Shown piece by piece: positions 1 to 8,105 of a stretch of DNA of 28,902 nt. Source of the DNA: JBAZCO01 sp041654915 (GTDB taxonomy: Bacteria; Bacillota; Clostridia; Christensenellales; DTU072); contig JBAZCO010000011.1 in the NCBI GenBank assembly GCA_041654915.1, positions 1 to 28,902 of the forward strand, in the 5' to 3' direction. A model generated the notes under the pieces. It did no database searches, was not told where the DNA came from, and saw only the letters and a program-made list of their open reading frames with translations. The position numbers were made by a program, and so were the translations under genes. Each line of letters starts with the position of its first letter. Positions within the stretch are counted from its first letter, which is position 1.

Positions 1-369
1 TTCGTGTCTTGGACTCGGTCATTTATGTCTGGATAAACTCCCTTCGTCCTCGCACTCATAAGGGACGCAATCTCCACCCTTCTTGCGGGTTTTGGGATTT
101 TCCATGATAAGGGCGCATCTTGCGCCCTTATTTCGTGTCTTGGACTCGGTCATTTATGTCTGGATAAACTCCCTTCATCCTCGCACTCATAAGGGACGCA
201 ATCTCCACTCTTCTTGCGGGTTTTGGGATTTTCCACGATAAGGGCGCATCTTGCGCCCTTATTTCGTGTCTTGGACTCGGTCATTTATGTCTGGATAAAC
301 TCCCTTCGTCCTCGCACTCATAAGGGACGCAATCTCCACCCTTCTTGCGGGTTTTGGGATTGCCATGAT
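1..369. repeat. 131-bp tandem repeat array, about 2.8 copies
   Basis: Units begin at 1, 132 and 263, an exact 131-bp period. Copies 1 and 2 differ at only three positions; the third breaks off near 369. Each full unit contains a perfect hairpin (TAAGGGCGCA, loop TCT, TGCGCCCTTA) at 108-130 and 239-261, and position 1 coincides with a unit start, so the array probably continues left of the window. On the minus strand copy 1 holds a 28-codon reading frame (105 to 19, starting MENPKTRKKGG). Copy 2 holds the same frame with a GTG start (236 to 150). Copy 3 has lost a base near its ATG, which puts that ATG into a different 35-codon frame (366 to 259). The hairpin ends 2 bp before the ATG of the next unit, with no ribosome binding site between. 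Whether any of this is translated is open. Confidence 0.9.
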
Positions 370-533
370 GCTAGGCGATTGCATTATTAGCGAAATATAG
401 TGTCTTTTAAATACAGTGGTATTTTATTGTTTTTATAGTGTCACTTTTAGGGTTTATAGTGCCAGCCTAGAAATTATGCTTTTGTAGAGATATAAGGGTT
501 TTATTTTTATATTTTTATGATACAATATATCTA
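370..533. other. AT-rich intergenic stretch
   Basis: No gene seen. The word ATAGTG recurs three times between about 404 and 460, and a 6-bp inverted pair CTAGGC/GCCTAG (371-376, 465-470) encloses that stretch. A TACAAT box near 521 could be the -10 of the decayed gene that follows, but no convincing -35 is present. Confidence 0.4.
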
Positions 534-936
534 ATGAAAAAAAGAAAAAGAAAATTTATAATTATTATATTGATAGTGAGTTTGCTGTTGCTGTTGCAGG
601 GTCTAACATTGGAGATATGTTAAAGTTTTGCAAATGCAAATGACAGATAACCCCCAATACGCAGCGTTAACGCATAATAAATTAGCAAGCAACTATACAA
701 GCCCTGATGTATATAAAAAACTCAGCATCCACATTGACGGCATAGGTATGTGCTGGATGATTGATGAGCAGAACAATATCATTTGGCACAACGGCGCAAC
801 GGGGAATTATAATAGCTATGTTGGTTTTGATAAACTCATGCAGACGGGGGTGGTTATATTATCCAACTTGCCGCCTGACTATAAAATCTCGACAACGATT
901 ATTGGCGTTAGACTGCTAAATGAATTGAGAGGATAA
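534..936 (+). pseudogene. Decayed beta-lactamase-family serine hydrolase
   Basis: An ATG at 534 opens a classical signal peptide (basic MKKRKRK, then an Ile/Leu-rich core) that stops after 29 codons at 621-623. In another frame, 628-936 encodes about 100 residues that look like the C-terminal end of a class C beta-lactamase/penicillin-binding-like hydrolase: MCWMID, then WHNGATGNYNSYVGF (the HxG box that replaces KTG in this family), then GVVILSN. The nucleophile SxxK and the YxN motif are absent. The simplest reading is an exported serine hydrolase that lost its catalytic core by internal deletion plus a frame change. A TTG at 628 could restart translation, but no ribosome binding site is obvious and the fragment could not be catalytic. 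Confidence 0.75.
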
Positions 937-984
937 AACTTTTAGAGAGAGTTTTAAGATATATATGAGCTTGAGGAGGGTTTT

Positions 985-1821
985 GTGGATAAACAGCCTA
1001 AAAAGTGGAGAGATACGATAGACCCGTATTCAATACGCTTTAAATATATTGAAATAATAAAAATATTGGGGTATCCGCATGCTGCAAACGATGTTTTTTA
1101 TTTGAAAGCAAGATACAAGGAAAAAGATATATATTGCTTTTTGAAAAGCGCTAGACATATTGATGCAAATATCAAGAATGAGATTTGCGTGCTTAATACC
1201 TTGAAATTTGATTATTTACCCAAAGTTATTGAGTATGGTGATGATTTTTCCTATATTATTACAGAGGCGGTTGAGGGCGAAAGGTTGTCCAAAATAGTTG
1301 GGGAAAATAAGGGCTTGGAGTCCTTGAGTTTTATTAAAGAGTATGGGGAAACATTGGCAACCTTACATATGCAAAAAAGCGATTTTGATAGTGCGCCGCA
1401 CCGAAGTTATCATCAAATACCCGATAGGCAATATTTTGGGGAGATAGATTTACTTGTCGTTTATGACTGGTTGATTAGCAACCAACCGCACAATACTAAT
1501 AGGTGTTTTATACACGGTGATTTTCATTATGCAAACATTCTTTGGAAAAACGGTCACATAAATGGCATTTTAGACTTTGAACTAGCGGGGATTGGCAACA
1601 AGGAGTTTGATATTGCTTGGGCAATAATTTTAAGACCCGAGCAGAAGTTTATGAAGACCAAAGAGGAATACAAAGAGTTTATAAAAGGCTACCGCTTGAA
1701 AAACAACTGTGATGAAGGGTTAGTAAAGTATTATATGGCGCAGATTTATGCAAAATTTTATCGGTTGGGGGATGAGCGGTACAAGGAATATATTTTGCAG
1801 TGGTACAGAGAAAATATATAA
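985..1821 (+). CDS. APH-family phosphotransferase (aminoglycoside/choline kinase fold)
   Basis: 278 residues, starting at GTG 985 behind a clear GAGGAGG (974-980). The kinase signature HGDFHYAN is at residues 177-184, with the metal-binding aspartate of ILDFE at about residue 197. Both belong to the aminoglycoside phosphotransferase/choline kinase superfamily, which transfers the gamma-phosphate of ATP to a hydroxyl of a small molecule. The N-terminal lobe contains the expected beta-rich segment and a conserved-looking FLKSAR lysine. There is no signal peptide, so it should be cytoplasmic. The substrate cannot be read from sequence: antibiotic, choline, homoserine and sugar kinases share this fold, and resistance should not be assumed. 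It stands alone, between the hydrolase remnant and a terminator at 1874. Confidence 0.85.
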   Translation: MDKQPKKWRDTIDPYSIRFKYIEIIKILGYPHAANDVFYLKARYKEKDIYCFLKSARHIDANIKNEICVLNTLKFDYLPKVIEYGDDFSYIITEAVEGERLSKIVGENKGLESLSFIKEYGETLATLHMQKSDFDSAPHRSYHQIPDRQYFGEIDLLVVYDWLISNQPHNTNRCFIHGDFHYANILWKNGHINGILDFELAGIGNKEFDIAWAIILRPEQKFMKTKEEYKEFIKGYRLKNNCDEGLVKYYMAQIYAKFYRLGDERYKEYILQWYRENI

Positions 1822-1873
1822 ATCGATTGCCACCTTAAAAAGATATAAGGTATTTAATTTTTGTGAGATGGAA

Positions 1874-1908
1874 AAAAACGGCGGTTGTGGTTAATAACTG
1901 CCGTTTTT
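1874..1908. terminator. Bidirectional intrinsic terminator
   Basis: A 13-bp stem AAAAACGGCGGTT/AACTGCCGTTTTT (one G-U pair) with a 9-base loop. It has T-runs in both directions and sits between the converging kinase gene and the minus-strand membrane-protein gene, so it can serve both. Confidence 0.85.
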
Positions 1909-1933
1909 ATTTGGTATAGTTGCTAGCTGTCTT

Positions 1934-2335
1934 TTATGCCAATTCAGGATGTTTGTCGTTGTAAATTTTGTTTACATCATTCCATTGGTGGATTTGCTTA
2001 ACTTGAGCAACGAGCGGTCCAATTAAAATAAACGAACCAAGTATTGTCCACAACAACCACCCGCCGCCTGTAATGCGAGGTTGACCGCCGTTTTTGATGA
2101 TTAATTCTGCCATTCTGTCGCAAACACGATAGTTCCAATAAAATGCGTAGTATCCAAACGATATTATGGACATCAATATAAAAAATCCCAGTCCTCCTAC
2201 ATCGTTTTTGCCGTCCTCGGCGCAAGTGAGATTTACATCTTTAGCTAGGCGGTAGATATAGTATAATCCATAAAAACCAAGAGTGATGATTGATAGGAAA
2301 AATATTTTCCAAAATCCTCGTGTTGTTGTTAACAT
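1934..2335 (-). CDS. DUF4234-type small membrane protein
   Basis: 133 residues from the ATG at 2335 (MLTTTRGFWKI). An in-frame ATG at 2437 would add 34 residues, but they do not resemble the family and the AAGGGG at about 2346-2352 favours the downstream start. Three hydrophobic segments are visible (about 9-28, 47-65, 93-112). They are separated by short loops with the aromatic pattern LGFYGLYYIYRLAKD and FGYYAFYWNYRVCDRM that is typical of DUF4234 proteins, whose function is unknown. The C-terminal tail (QIHQWNDVNKIYNDKH) is polar. It is transcribed towards the terminator at 1874-1908. Confidence 0.7.
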   Translation of the reverse strand: MLTTTRGFWKIFFLSIITLGFYGLYYIYRLAKDVNLTCAEDGKNDVGGLGFFILMSIISFGYYAFYWNYRVCDRMAELIIKNGGQPRITGGGWLLWTILGSFILIGPLVAQVKQIHQWNDVNKIYNDKHPELA

Positions 2336-2509
2336 ATAAAAATAGCCCCTTTTTTTTGATGATATAATAGTAACATACAAAAGAGTGGATGTAAACAACA
2401 AATTATGTAAAATTTTTGGAGGTTTAAGCGAATTCATATGTAATTTTTTAAATACGACTTACTTTTATACGCTTGCTTTGCTAGGAATGGTTTTTTGCAT
2501 TGTTATTGG

Positions 2510-2538
2510 TTGTTATTTAAAACGGACTTTGATATAAT
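2510..2538 (+). promoter_or_regulatory. Sigma-A-type promoter of asnA
   Basis: TTGTTA at 2510-2515, a 17-bp spacer, and a perfect TATAAT at 2533-2538. The start codon is 29 bp further on, behind CGGAG at 2556-2560. Confidence 0.75.
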
Positions 2539-2567
2539 TATATAAATTTATACTTCGGAGTTTACTA

Positions 2568-3572
2568 ATGCTAATTATTCCTAAAGACTACAAAAGCACC
2601 CTAAACATAAGGGAAACCCAAAGAGCTATCGCCTTTACCCGCAAGGCGTTTGAAAAACGCTTGTGCGCCGCTCTTAATCTAGAAAGGGTGAGCGCTCCCC
2701 TGTTTGTTGCCTCGGGTGAGGGTATTAATGACGACCTCAACGGCATTGAAAGAGCGGTGAGCTTTGATATCCCATCTGTGGGCGGCAGAGAGGCGCAGGT
2801 TGTGCATAGCCTTGCCAAATGGAAAAGAATTATTTTGAAGGAGTACGGTTTTAATGCGGGCGAAGGGATTTATAGCAATATGAACGCTATCCGCCGTGAC
2901 GAGGAACTTGACAATATACACTCGATTTATGTTGACCAATGGGATTGGGAAAAGGTGATAAATAAAGAGGATAGGACAGAGGAATACCTAAAAAACACCG
3001 TATCCGCCATAGTTAATGCAATGGCAGATACATTGGATGATGTGAAAAAAGAATATCCCGCTATCACGCTAACCTTGAATAGAAAAGTAGCTTTTATCAC
3101 CGCACAAGAGCTGGAAGATAAATATCCGCACCTCACGCCCAAAGAAAGAGAGGATGCTTTTACCAAAGAGAACAAAACGGTATTTATAATGAAAATAGGC
3201 GACAAACTAAATAGCGGCAAGCCCCACGACGGCAGAGCGCCCGACTACGATGACTGGCAGCTAAACGGCGATATTTTGTTGTGGAATGAGCTGCTTGGTA
3301 TCTCCTACGAAATATCGTCTATGGGTATTCGTGTGGATGAGAAGTCACTTGCCGAACAGTTGGAAAAAAGCGGTTACACCGATAGAGCTGCCCTCAAGTA
3401 TCACTCTTTATTATTAGGCGGCAAGCTCCCCCCTTCGATAGGCGGTGGCATAGGGCAATCACGCCTTTGTATGCTTATGCTGCAAAAAGCGCACCTGGGC
3501 GAAGTACACGCTTCGGTATGGAGTAAAGAGATGTGGGATGAGTGCGCAAAAAACGGAATAAATCTACTTTAA
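2568..3572 (+). CDS. asnA: Aspartate-ammonia ligase (asparagine synthetase A)
   Basis: 334 residues, close to the usual length of about 330. The enzyme makes asparagine from aspartate, ammonia and ATP through an aspartyl-AMP intermediate and has a class II aminoacyl-tRNA synthetase fold. Recognisable segments are the N-terminal IPKDYKSTLNIRETQRAI, the block DLNGIERAVSFD, IHSIYVDQWDWEKV, the HDGRAPDYDDW stretch at about residues 219-229 followed by LNGDILLWNE, and the C-terminal GGGIGQSRLCML at about 291-302. All are diagnostic of AsnA rather than the glutamine-dependent AsnB. It appears monocistronic under its own promoter. Cytoplasmic. Confidence 0.95.
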   Translation: MLIIPKDYKSTLNIRETQRAIAFTRKAFEKRLCAALNLERVSAPLFVASGEGINDDLNGIERAVSFDIPSVGGREAQVVHSLAKWKRIILKEYGFNAGEGIYSNMNAIRRDEELDNIHSIYVDQWDWEKVINKEDRTEEYLKNTVSAIVNAMADTLDDVKKEYPAITLTLNRKVAFITAQELEDKYPHLTPKEREDAFTKENKTVFIMKIGDKLNSGKPHDGRAPDYDDWQLNGDILLWNELLGISYEISSMGIRVDEKSLAEQLEKSGYTDRAALKYHSLLLGGKLPPSIGGGIGQSRLCMLMLQKAHLGEVHASVWSKEMWDECAKNGINLL

Positions 3573-3651
3573 ATTGTTAGAAAGTTCCTGTTTTTTAGCG
3601 CTATGATTGTAATACAAAAAAATAATTTAATCTCATATTAGGAGGATAAGT

Positions 3652-4254
3652 ATGTCAGAATTTTTAAAAGCAATTGCCAATAGGCGCAGTATTTATGCTT
3701 TGGGCAACGAGGAAATCGTAGACCGTGAGCGGATAGAAACCATTGTTACCGAGGTGGTACGCCACACACCATCCCCATATAATTCACAAAGCACAAGGGT
3801 AGTTTTACTTTTTGGTAAAGAGAGCAAGCGTTTGTGGCAAATCACTTTAGATACCTTAAAAGCACGCATATCTGCTGCTCAATATCCCAAAACAGAGGAA
3901 AAAATTAATAATTCCTTTGCATCGGGGTATGGCACGATACTTTTCTTTGAGGAACAAGCGGTAGTTGAAGGGTTTCAAAAGCAGTTCCCGTCCTATGCGG
4001 ACAACTTTGCCGTTTGGTCGGAGCACACCAATGCAATGCACCAATTTGCCATATGGACGGCATTGGAGGCAGAAGGATTGGGCGCATCCCTGCAACACTA
4101 TAACCCCATTATTGACGATGCAGTAAAAAAGGAGTGGGATTTGCCCGCCTCTTGGACGCTAAGGGCGCAAATACCGTTTGGGAAACCGTTAATGACACCC
4201 GGAGAAAAGGAGTTTGCAGATATTTCTATGCGAGTCAAGGTCTTTGGAAAATAA
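3652..4254 (+). CDS. Nitroreductase-family protein, Frm2/Hbn1-like
   Basis: 200 residues, starting at ATG 3652 after a strong AGGAGG (3640-3645). The sequence has the family's N-terminal NRRSIYAL arginine motif (FMN phosphate contact in known members), the PSPYNSQSTRVVLLFG block, and the late WTALEAEGLGASLQHYNP segment. That last block is characteristic of the Frm2/Hbn1 type, found in bacteria and in yeast stress and fatty-acid-response genes. It should bind FMN and use NAD(P)H, but the physiological acceptor is unknown. There is no export signal. It is followed at 4423 by a second, more typical nitroreductase, so the two may share an oxidative or xenobiotic-stress role (inference). Confidence 0.85.
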   Translation: MSEFLKAIANRRSIYALGNEEIVDRERIETIVTEVVRHTPSPYNSQSTRVVLLFGKESKRLWQITLDTLKARISAAQYPKTEEKINNSFASGYGTILFFEEQAVVEGFQKQFPSYADNFAVWSEHTNAMHQFAIWTALEAEGLGASLQHYNPIIDDAVKKEWDLPASWTLRAQIPFGKPLMTPGEKEFADISMRVKVFGK

Positions 4255-4422
4255 CGCTAAACACCTTAGGGCATATGAATAACTTTTAAGACGGGCATAT
4301 CACTATCCAATACAACTAGTCATATAAATATAACTATATAATATTCGTTTTAATAAAAATAATCGCCCGTGCTTATAAAGTTGCGGCAAGTTAATAATAG
4401 AACGAAAAAGGGGATGTGTATT

Positions 4423-4956
4423 TTGGATTTATTTGAAACAATTAGCGCAAGAGAAAGTTGCCGTGATTTTACCGCACAGACAGTAGAGCGGGAAAAGCTT
4501 ACAAAGTGCGTGGAGGCGGCACGGCTTGCGCCGTCCGCTTGCAACGGACAGCCTTGGAATTTTTATATTGTATCGGAATCGGTAGAACTTGTGGAGAAGG
4601 TAAGAGAGTGCCTAAAAGAAAAAGGTATGAATAAGTTTACTGACAAAGCTCCCGCTTTTATTGTAATAACCGAAGAAAGCACCACGCTTACCGCACGGGT
4701 GGGCGGAGCGATAAAAAAGCACGACTATCCGCAAACCGACATAGGCATAGCTGCGGCGCATATCGTTCTTGCCGCCACGGCGCAAGGGTTAGGTTCTTGC
4801 ATTCTTGGTTGGTTTGAGGAGAAAAAACTCAAAGAAGAGCTTGGCATAAAGAGTGCAAAGCGCATAAGACTAGTGATTGCTTTGGGCTATGCCGAGGATA
4901 AGCCGCTTCGCACAAAAAAGAGAAAGCCCGCCGAGGATATTTTTATATTCAAATAA
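4423..4956 (+). CDS. Nitroreductase-family FMN oxidoreductase
   Basis: About 177 residues from the TTG at 4423 (reads MDLFETISARES). AGGGG at 4409-4413 sits nine bases before this TTG but abuts the in-frame ATG at 4414, so the TTG start is preferred. Upstream in-frame codons to 4369 do not look coding. Family features: the SARESCRDF arginine/serine motif, APSACNGQPWNFYIV (flavin-binding asparagine region), then DIGIAAAHIVLAATAQGLGSC and a late VIALGYAEDKP. These place it in the short nitroreductase branch that often acts on quinones or nitro compounds with an FMN cofactor and works as a dimer. A clear paralogue-level relative lies just upstream (3652-4254). Confidence 0.85.
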   Translation: MDLFETISARESCRDFTAQTVEREKLTKCVEAARLAPSACNGQPWNFYIVSESVELVEKVRECLKEKGMNKFTDKAPAFIVITEESTTLTARVGGAIKKHDYPQTDIGIAAAHIVLAATAQGLGSCILGWFEEKKLKEELGIKSAKRIRLVIALGYAEDKPLRTKKRKPAEDIFIFK

Positions 4957-5003
4957 TCAATCAATAAAATATCAATATCAAAACAAACTAAGGAGAAAGG
5001 GTT

Positions 5004-5639
5004 ATGAAAAAAAGAGTGAGAAATTTTTTTAGCGACTTCAAAAAGTTTATCAGCAAAGGTAACATTATGGACTTAGCCGTTGCCGTGATTATTGGCGGAG
5101 CATTTGGCAAGATTGTTACTAGTTTGGTAAACGATATCATTATGCCGCTAGTCACGGGCGCAATAGGGGTAAACACTATAACCGAGCTGTCTTGGGTGAT
5201 TAGAAAAGCGGTGGTGGAAAACGGTGAAATCATACAACCCGCCCTCACAATAAATTGGGGAAGTTTTTTGCAAAACATCATAGATTTTCTCATCATATCG
5301 TTTTTTGTGTTTTTGGCTATTAGAATGTTGTCGGTTGCCAAGAATGTTGCTGGCAAGATAGCCGAGGAGGCAAAAGAGACTGCCGAAAAAATCGCAGCCG
5401 AGGCACGGGAGCTATTGGAGCGCAAAGGCTTGAGCGGCGAGAGCGCAACACAAGAGGATATAGCGGCTTTGCAGTCTGCAGTAAATACCTTGGAAGCCGC
5501 CGCAACAGGGACGGCAGATACGATTGCAACAGAGTCAAGTGATGCTTTAAGCACACAAACAACAGCAGGCTTATCGGCAACAACTGCGAATGTAGAGGCG
5601 CTTTTAGTGGAAATCAGAGATTTAATAAAGGGAAAATAA
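5004..5639 (+). CDS. mscL: Large-conductance mechanosensitive channel with long C-terminal tail
   Basis: 211 residues, ATG at 5004 behind AAGGAG (4990-4995). The N-terminal helix and first membrane segment (DLAVAVIIGGAFGKIVTSLVNDIIMP) are classic MscL, as is the periplasmic loop and TM2 (NIIDFLIISFFVFLAIRML, about residues 91-110). The channel opens under membrane tension to release solutes during osmotic downshock and forms a pentamer. Known MscL proteins are usually about 120-150 residues. Here the cytoplasmic end runs roughly 95 residues past TM2: first a charged helix (EEAKETAEKIAAEARELLERKG), then an Ala/Thr/Ser-rich stretch and a final short helix. The identity is secure; the role of the tail is unknown. 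Confidence 0.93.
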   Translation: MKKRVRNFFSDFKKFISKGNIMDLAVAVIIGGAFGKIVTSLVNDIIMPLVTGAIGVNTITELSWVIRKAVVENGEIIQPALTINWGSFLQNIIDFLIISFFVFLAIRMLSVAKNVAGKIAEEAKETAEKIAAEARELLERKGLSGESATQEDIAALQSAVNTLEAAATGTADTIATESSDALSTQTTAGLSATTANVEALLVEIRDLIKGK

Positions 5640-5722
5640 GTTATCCTTTTATTATATTTTTTTGTCCTAGCTACCGCTAAAAGCGGAGGAAGTGAAAAAG
5701 TTACAATGCAAACTATGCTGTT

Positions 5723-5754
5723 TAGGCTACCTTTGTTTTATTCTAGGTAGCCTA
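5723..5754. terminator. Perfect 9-bp hairpin downstream of mscL
   Basis: TAGGCTACC and GGTAGCCTA with a 14-base loop. No clear U-tract follows on the plus strand, so it is a weak terminator candidate or an mRNA 3'-end stabiliser. The rest of 5640-5864 shows no gene. Confidence 0.45.
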
Positions 5755-5864
5755 ATGATTGAGTTTTCGCTAAATGTTAAAAGACTTATAACAATTTTAC
5801 AGCAACCAATGCATTATTGATTAAATAAATTTATTACCAAAAATTAATTAATTTTGATTGGCTG

Positions 5865-5893
5865 TTGACATATTATATTTTATTATATATAAT
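5865..5893 (+). promoter_or_regulatory. Perfect consensus promoter for the GLUG lipoprotein
   Basis: TTGACA at 5865-5870, exactly 17 bp, TATAAT at 5888-5893. Transcription should begin near 5900. Confidence 0.88.
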
Positions 5894-5899
5894 ATATCT

Positions 5900-5931
5900 G
5901 TCCGATAATTACTTGTTTTACAAAGTCGGAC
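5900..5931 (+). promoter_or_regulatory. 5' leader stem-loop over the ribosome binding site
   Basis: GTCCGA at 5900-5905 pairs with TCGGAC at 5926-5931. Bases 5897-5899 could extend the stem into the GGGAG that serves the ATG at 5942. The 5' arm begins at the predicted transcription start, so the mRNA would begin with a hairpin that partly covers its own ribosome binding site. Confidence 0.5.
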
Positions 5932-5941
5932 GGGAGCAGAT

Positions 5942-8062
5942 ATGTCCAAACCCATCAAGCTTATAGTTGTAATAATTTGTTTGTTCGCCTTAGTGGTGGC
6001 TCTTGCCGCTTGTTCAAGCTATCCTCAAGGGGCAAAGTTGCAAGCAGGCAAAGACGACTTCTCTAACACCCCGAGCGTGGTTGAGGGTACTAACGACAAA
6101 TATGCCACACCTCCCGCTAATGCTCCTCAAAACGATGAGGGCGACGAGGAGGAAACGCTTTATCTTGCTACATTTGTTTCCAACGGCGGCACAGCTGTAC
6201 CAAGTGTAGAAACTTTAATTATTTCCACATCTCCCCAAACATCATACGACGGGTACATATTTGCCGGTTGGTTTATTGTTGCAGACCACTCCACCCCGCA
6301 AGTAGTCTTTCCCTACACTCTCACCGAGGACACCACCTTTTACGCTAAGTGGGTTGCCGACCATATTATAGAAATCAATACGGTTGCCGACCTCAAAAAT
6401 ATAGCTAATTCTATGAGCAGTTCGTATATTTTGATGCAAGACCTGTATCTTAATGGTGTGGATTGGATGCCTCTTGGTATGAAACTAAAAAAATCCGATA
6501 AAGAAGGTAGGGAAGGTAAAGTTGCTTTGGACGGCGCAATTGTTCCTTTCTCTGGCACATTTGACGGCAACGGATTCTCAATACATAATCTCACCCTTGT
6601 TCCAATTGGCGAGGAACACGAGTTTAACTATTTACCTTATGGTTTGTTTTCAATATTAGATGTGGGCGGTAGTATTAAAAATCTCACATTGAGTTCTTTT
6701 AGACTTACACTTGACGGGGGCTTTTCCGATTTTTATATGGGCAGCCTTGTTGGGCAAATGAAGGGCGGCGAAGTGAGAAACTGCCATGTAAACGGCATAC
6801 TCAATAACCCTAAATTAGAATATGAAGAAAGTATTTGGGATGACTTTTTCGGCAGTTATGCCGAACCTACCGAGAACAGCTTTTTGGGCGGGATGATAGG
6901 CGGTATTTTGGGCGGCGATGTTATAGATTGCAGTGCCGCAGGCACGCTGTTATCCGTATCGGTAGCGGATGGCGTATTTACAGGCGGTTTGGCAGGATTC
7001 AATTGGGATGGCACGGTGAGAAACAGCCGCTCCTATATGAATGTTACGGGCAGATACGCAGGCAGTCTTATTGGATACAATAATAGCGGTGTTTATGATA
7101 GCTACGCTACGGGTGCGGCATCGGGCAGTCTTGCCTATCCTGCAATAGCCGGCGGATTGATTGGCTATAACGACATAAACGGAAAAATAGAAAGATGTTA
7201 TTCCACCGGTGCAGTGACCGCAAGAACAGCAGGCGGCTTGGTTGGCGTAAATATGTTTAATTACAGCAAAAACAGCCCCCTCAATATTGCGGGCGACCCA
7301 ATTATTCAAGCGCTAGGCACAACGGGCGAGGATATCGATATCGGCAACGGCGGCACTATCCGCAACTGTTATACAACTAGCAATGTGCGTGCCAACGAAT
7401 ATGGCGGCGGTCTTATAGGGCGGGCGGAGTCCATTACTCCTGTCAAGGGGCGGGAGGATATCAAAAGTTTGGTGATTAACTCCGATGACCGCTACTATTT
7501 TATCTCCCATTGTTTTGCCTTTGGCGATGTTAGTGTGATTGCAGAGGAAGTTGCTTACGAAAATCAAGACGGTGTAATGGTAATTTCCAATGGTGTTTAC
7601 CACTCTGTATATGCGGGCGGCGCAATAGGACACGCATCCGAAATAAGAATAAACAGCGTGCTAGCGTTTGGCAATGTTACCGCTGTATCCAAGCGTCCCA
7701 TTAAGGAAGGGGATACTTTTATGAACAACTCCGTCTTTGCCGACAACGCAATAGGACAAAGCTCAGGGCTTATAGACCAAAAGTACTACGAGGACTACTC
7801 CGCCATAAACAGCTACACATATATTACATCTCGTGATGTTTACGGCTCTGCAAGTCAAGTAATTACCCGCAACGGTGCAGTCTTTAGCGGGTTCAATACC
7901 GCAGAGGCGCTTCCCTACTCTGGCAACGACGACCGCAATGCCAACAGCGTTACTTTCCTAACAGGCAGACAAGCATCGGGTGTCGGACTTGGTTTTGATA
8001 CCAATATATGGGATTTCAATAATATAAGAATTGAGAATAGCAGATTCCCAAGTATCAAATAA
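5942..8062 (+). CDS. Surface lipoprotein with InlB B-repeat and GLUG repeats
   Basis: 706 residues, ATG at 5942. The signal peptide ends in lipobox LAAC with the lipidated cysteine at residue 24. A low-complexity acidic linker follows, then one Listeria-Bacteroides (InlB B-type) repeat at about 76-140 (ATFVSNGGTAVPSV ... GYIFAGWF ... FYAKW). The remainder is built of GLUG-type repeats with the recurring pattern GGLIGYN/GGLVGVN ... CYSTGAV. Such repeats form beta-helical or solenoid extracellular domains and are found in adhesins and carbohydrate-linked surface proteins. It should be anchored to the outer face of the membrane. The ligand is unknown. The YcxB-like gene begins 43 bp after its stop and is probably cotranscribed. 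Confidence 0.85.
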   Translation: MSKPIKLIVVIICLFALVVALAACSSYPQGAKLQAGKDDFSNTPSVVEGTNDKYATPPANAPQNDEGDEEETLYLATFVSNGGTAVPSVETLIISTSPQTSYDGYIFAGWFIVADHSTPQVVFPYTLTEDTTFYAKWVADHIIEINTVADLKNIANSMSSSYILMQDLYLNGVDWMPLGMKLKKSDKEGREGKVALDGAIVPFSGTFDGNGFSIHNLTLVPIGEEHEFNYLPYGLFSILDVGGSIKNLTLSSFRLTLDGGFSDFYMGSLVGQMKGGEVRNCHVNGILNNPKLEYEESIWDDFFGSYAEPTENSFLGGMIGGILGGDVIDCSAAGTLLSVSVADGVFTGGLAGFNWDGTVRNSRSYMNVTGRYAGSLIGYNNSGVYDSYATGAASGSLAYPAIAGGLIGYNDINGKIERCYSTGAVTARTAGGLVGVNMFNYSKNSPLNIAGDPIIQALGTTGEDIDIGNGGTIRNCYTTSNVRANEYGGGLIGRAESITPVKGREDIKSLVINSDDRYYFISHCFAFGDVSVIAEEVAYENQDGVMVISNGVYHSVYAGGAIGHASEIRINSVLAFGNVTAVSKRPIKEGDTFMNNSVFADNAIGQSSGLIDQKYYEDYSAINSYTYITSRDVYGSASQVITRNGAVFSGFNTAEALPYSGNDDRNANSVTFLTGRQASGVGLGFDTNIWDFNNIRIENSRFPSIK

Positions 8063-8105
8063 TCAAAAAAGCAAATAATAATACAGACTTTTCGGTATCA
8101 AATAA

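Noticed and set aside
1..369. CRISPR-like or retron-like non-coding array
   Set aside because: The whole 131-bp unit is conserved with no variable spacer, and no reverse transcriptase or cas gene is in the window.
985..1821. Aminoglycoside resistance gene
   Set aside because: The kinase motifs define only the superfamily; nothing in the sequence or context fixes an antibiotic as substrate.
6950..7633. Minus-strand frames within the GLUG lipoprotein
   Set aside because: Shadows of the repetitive GLUG coding sequence; no start signals.
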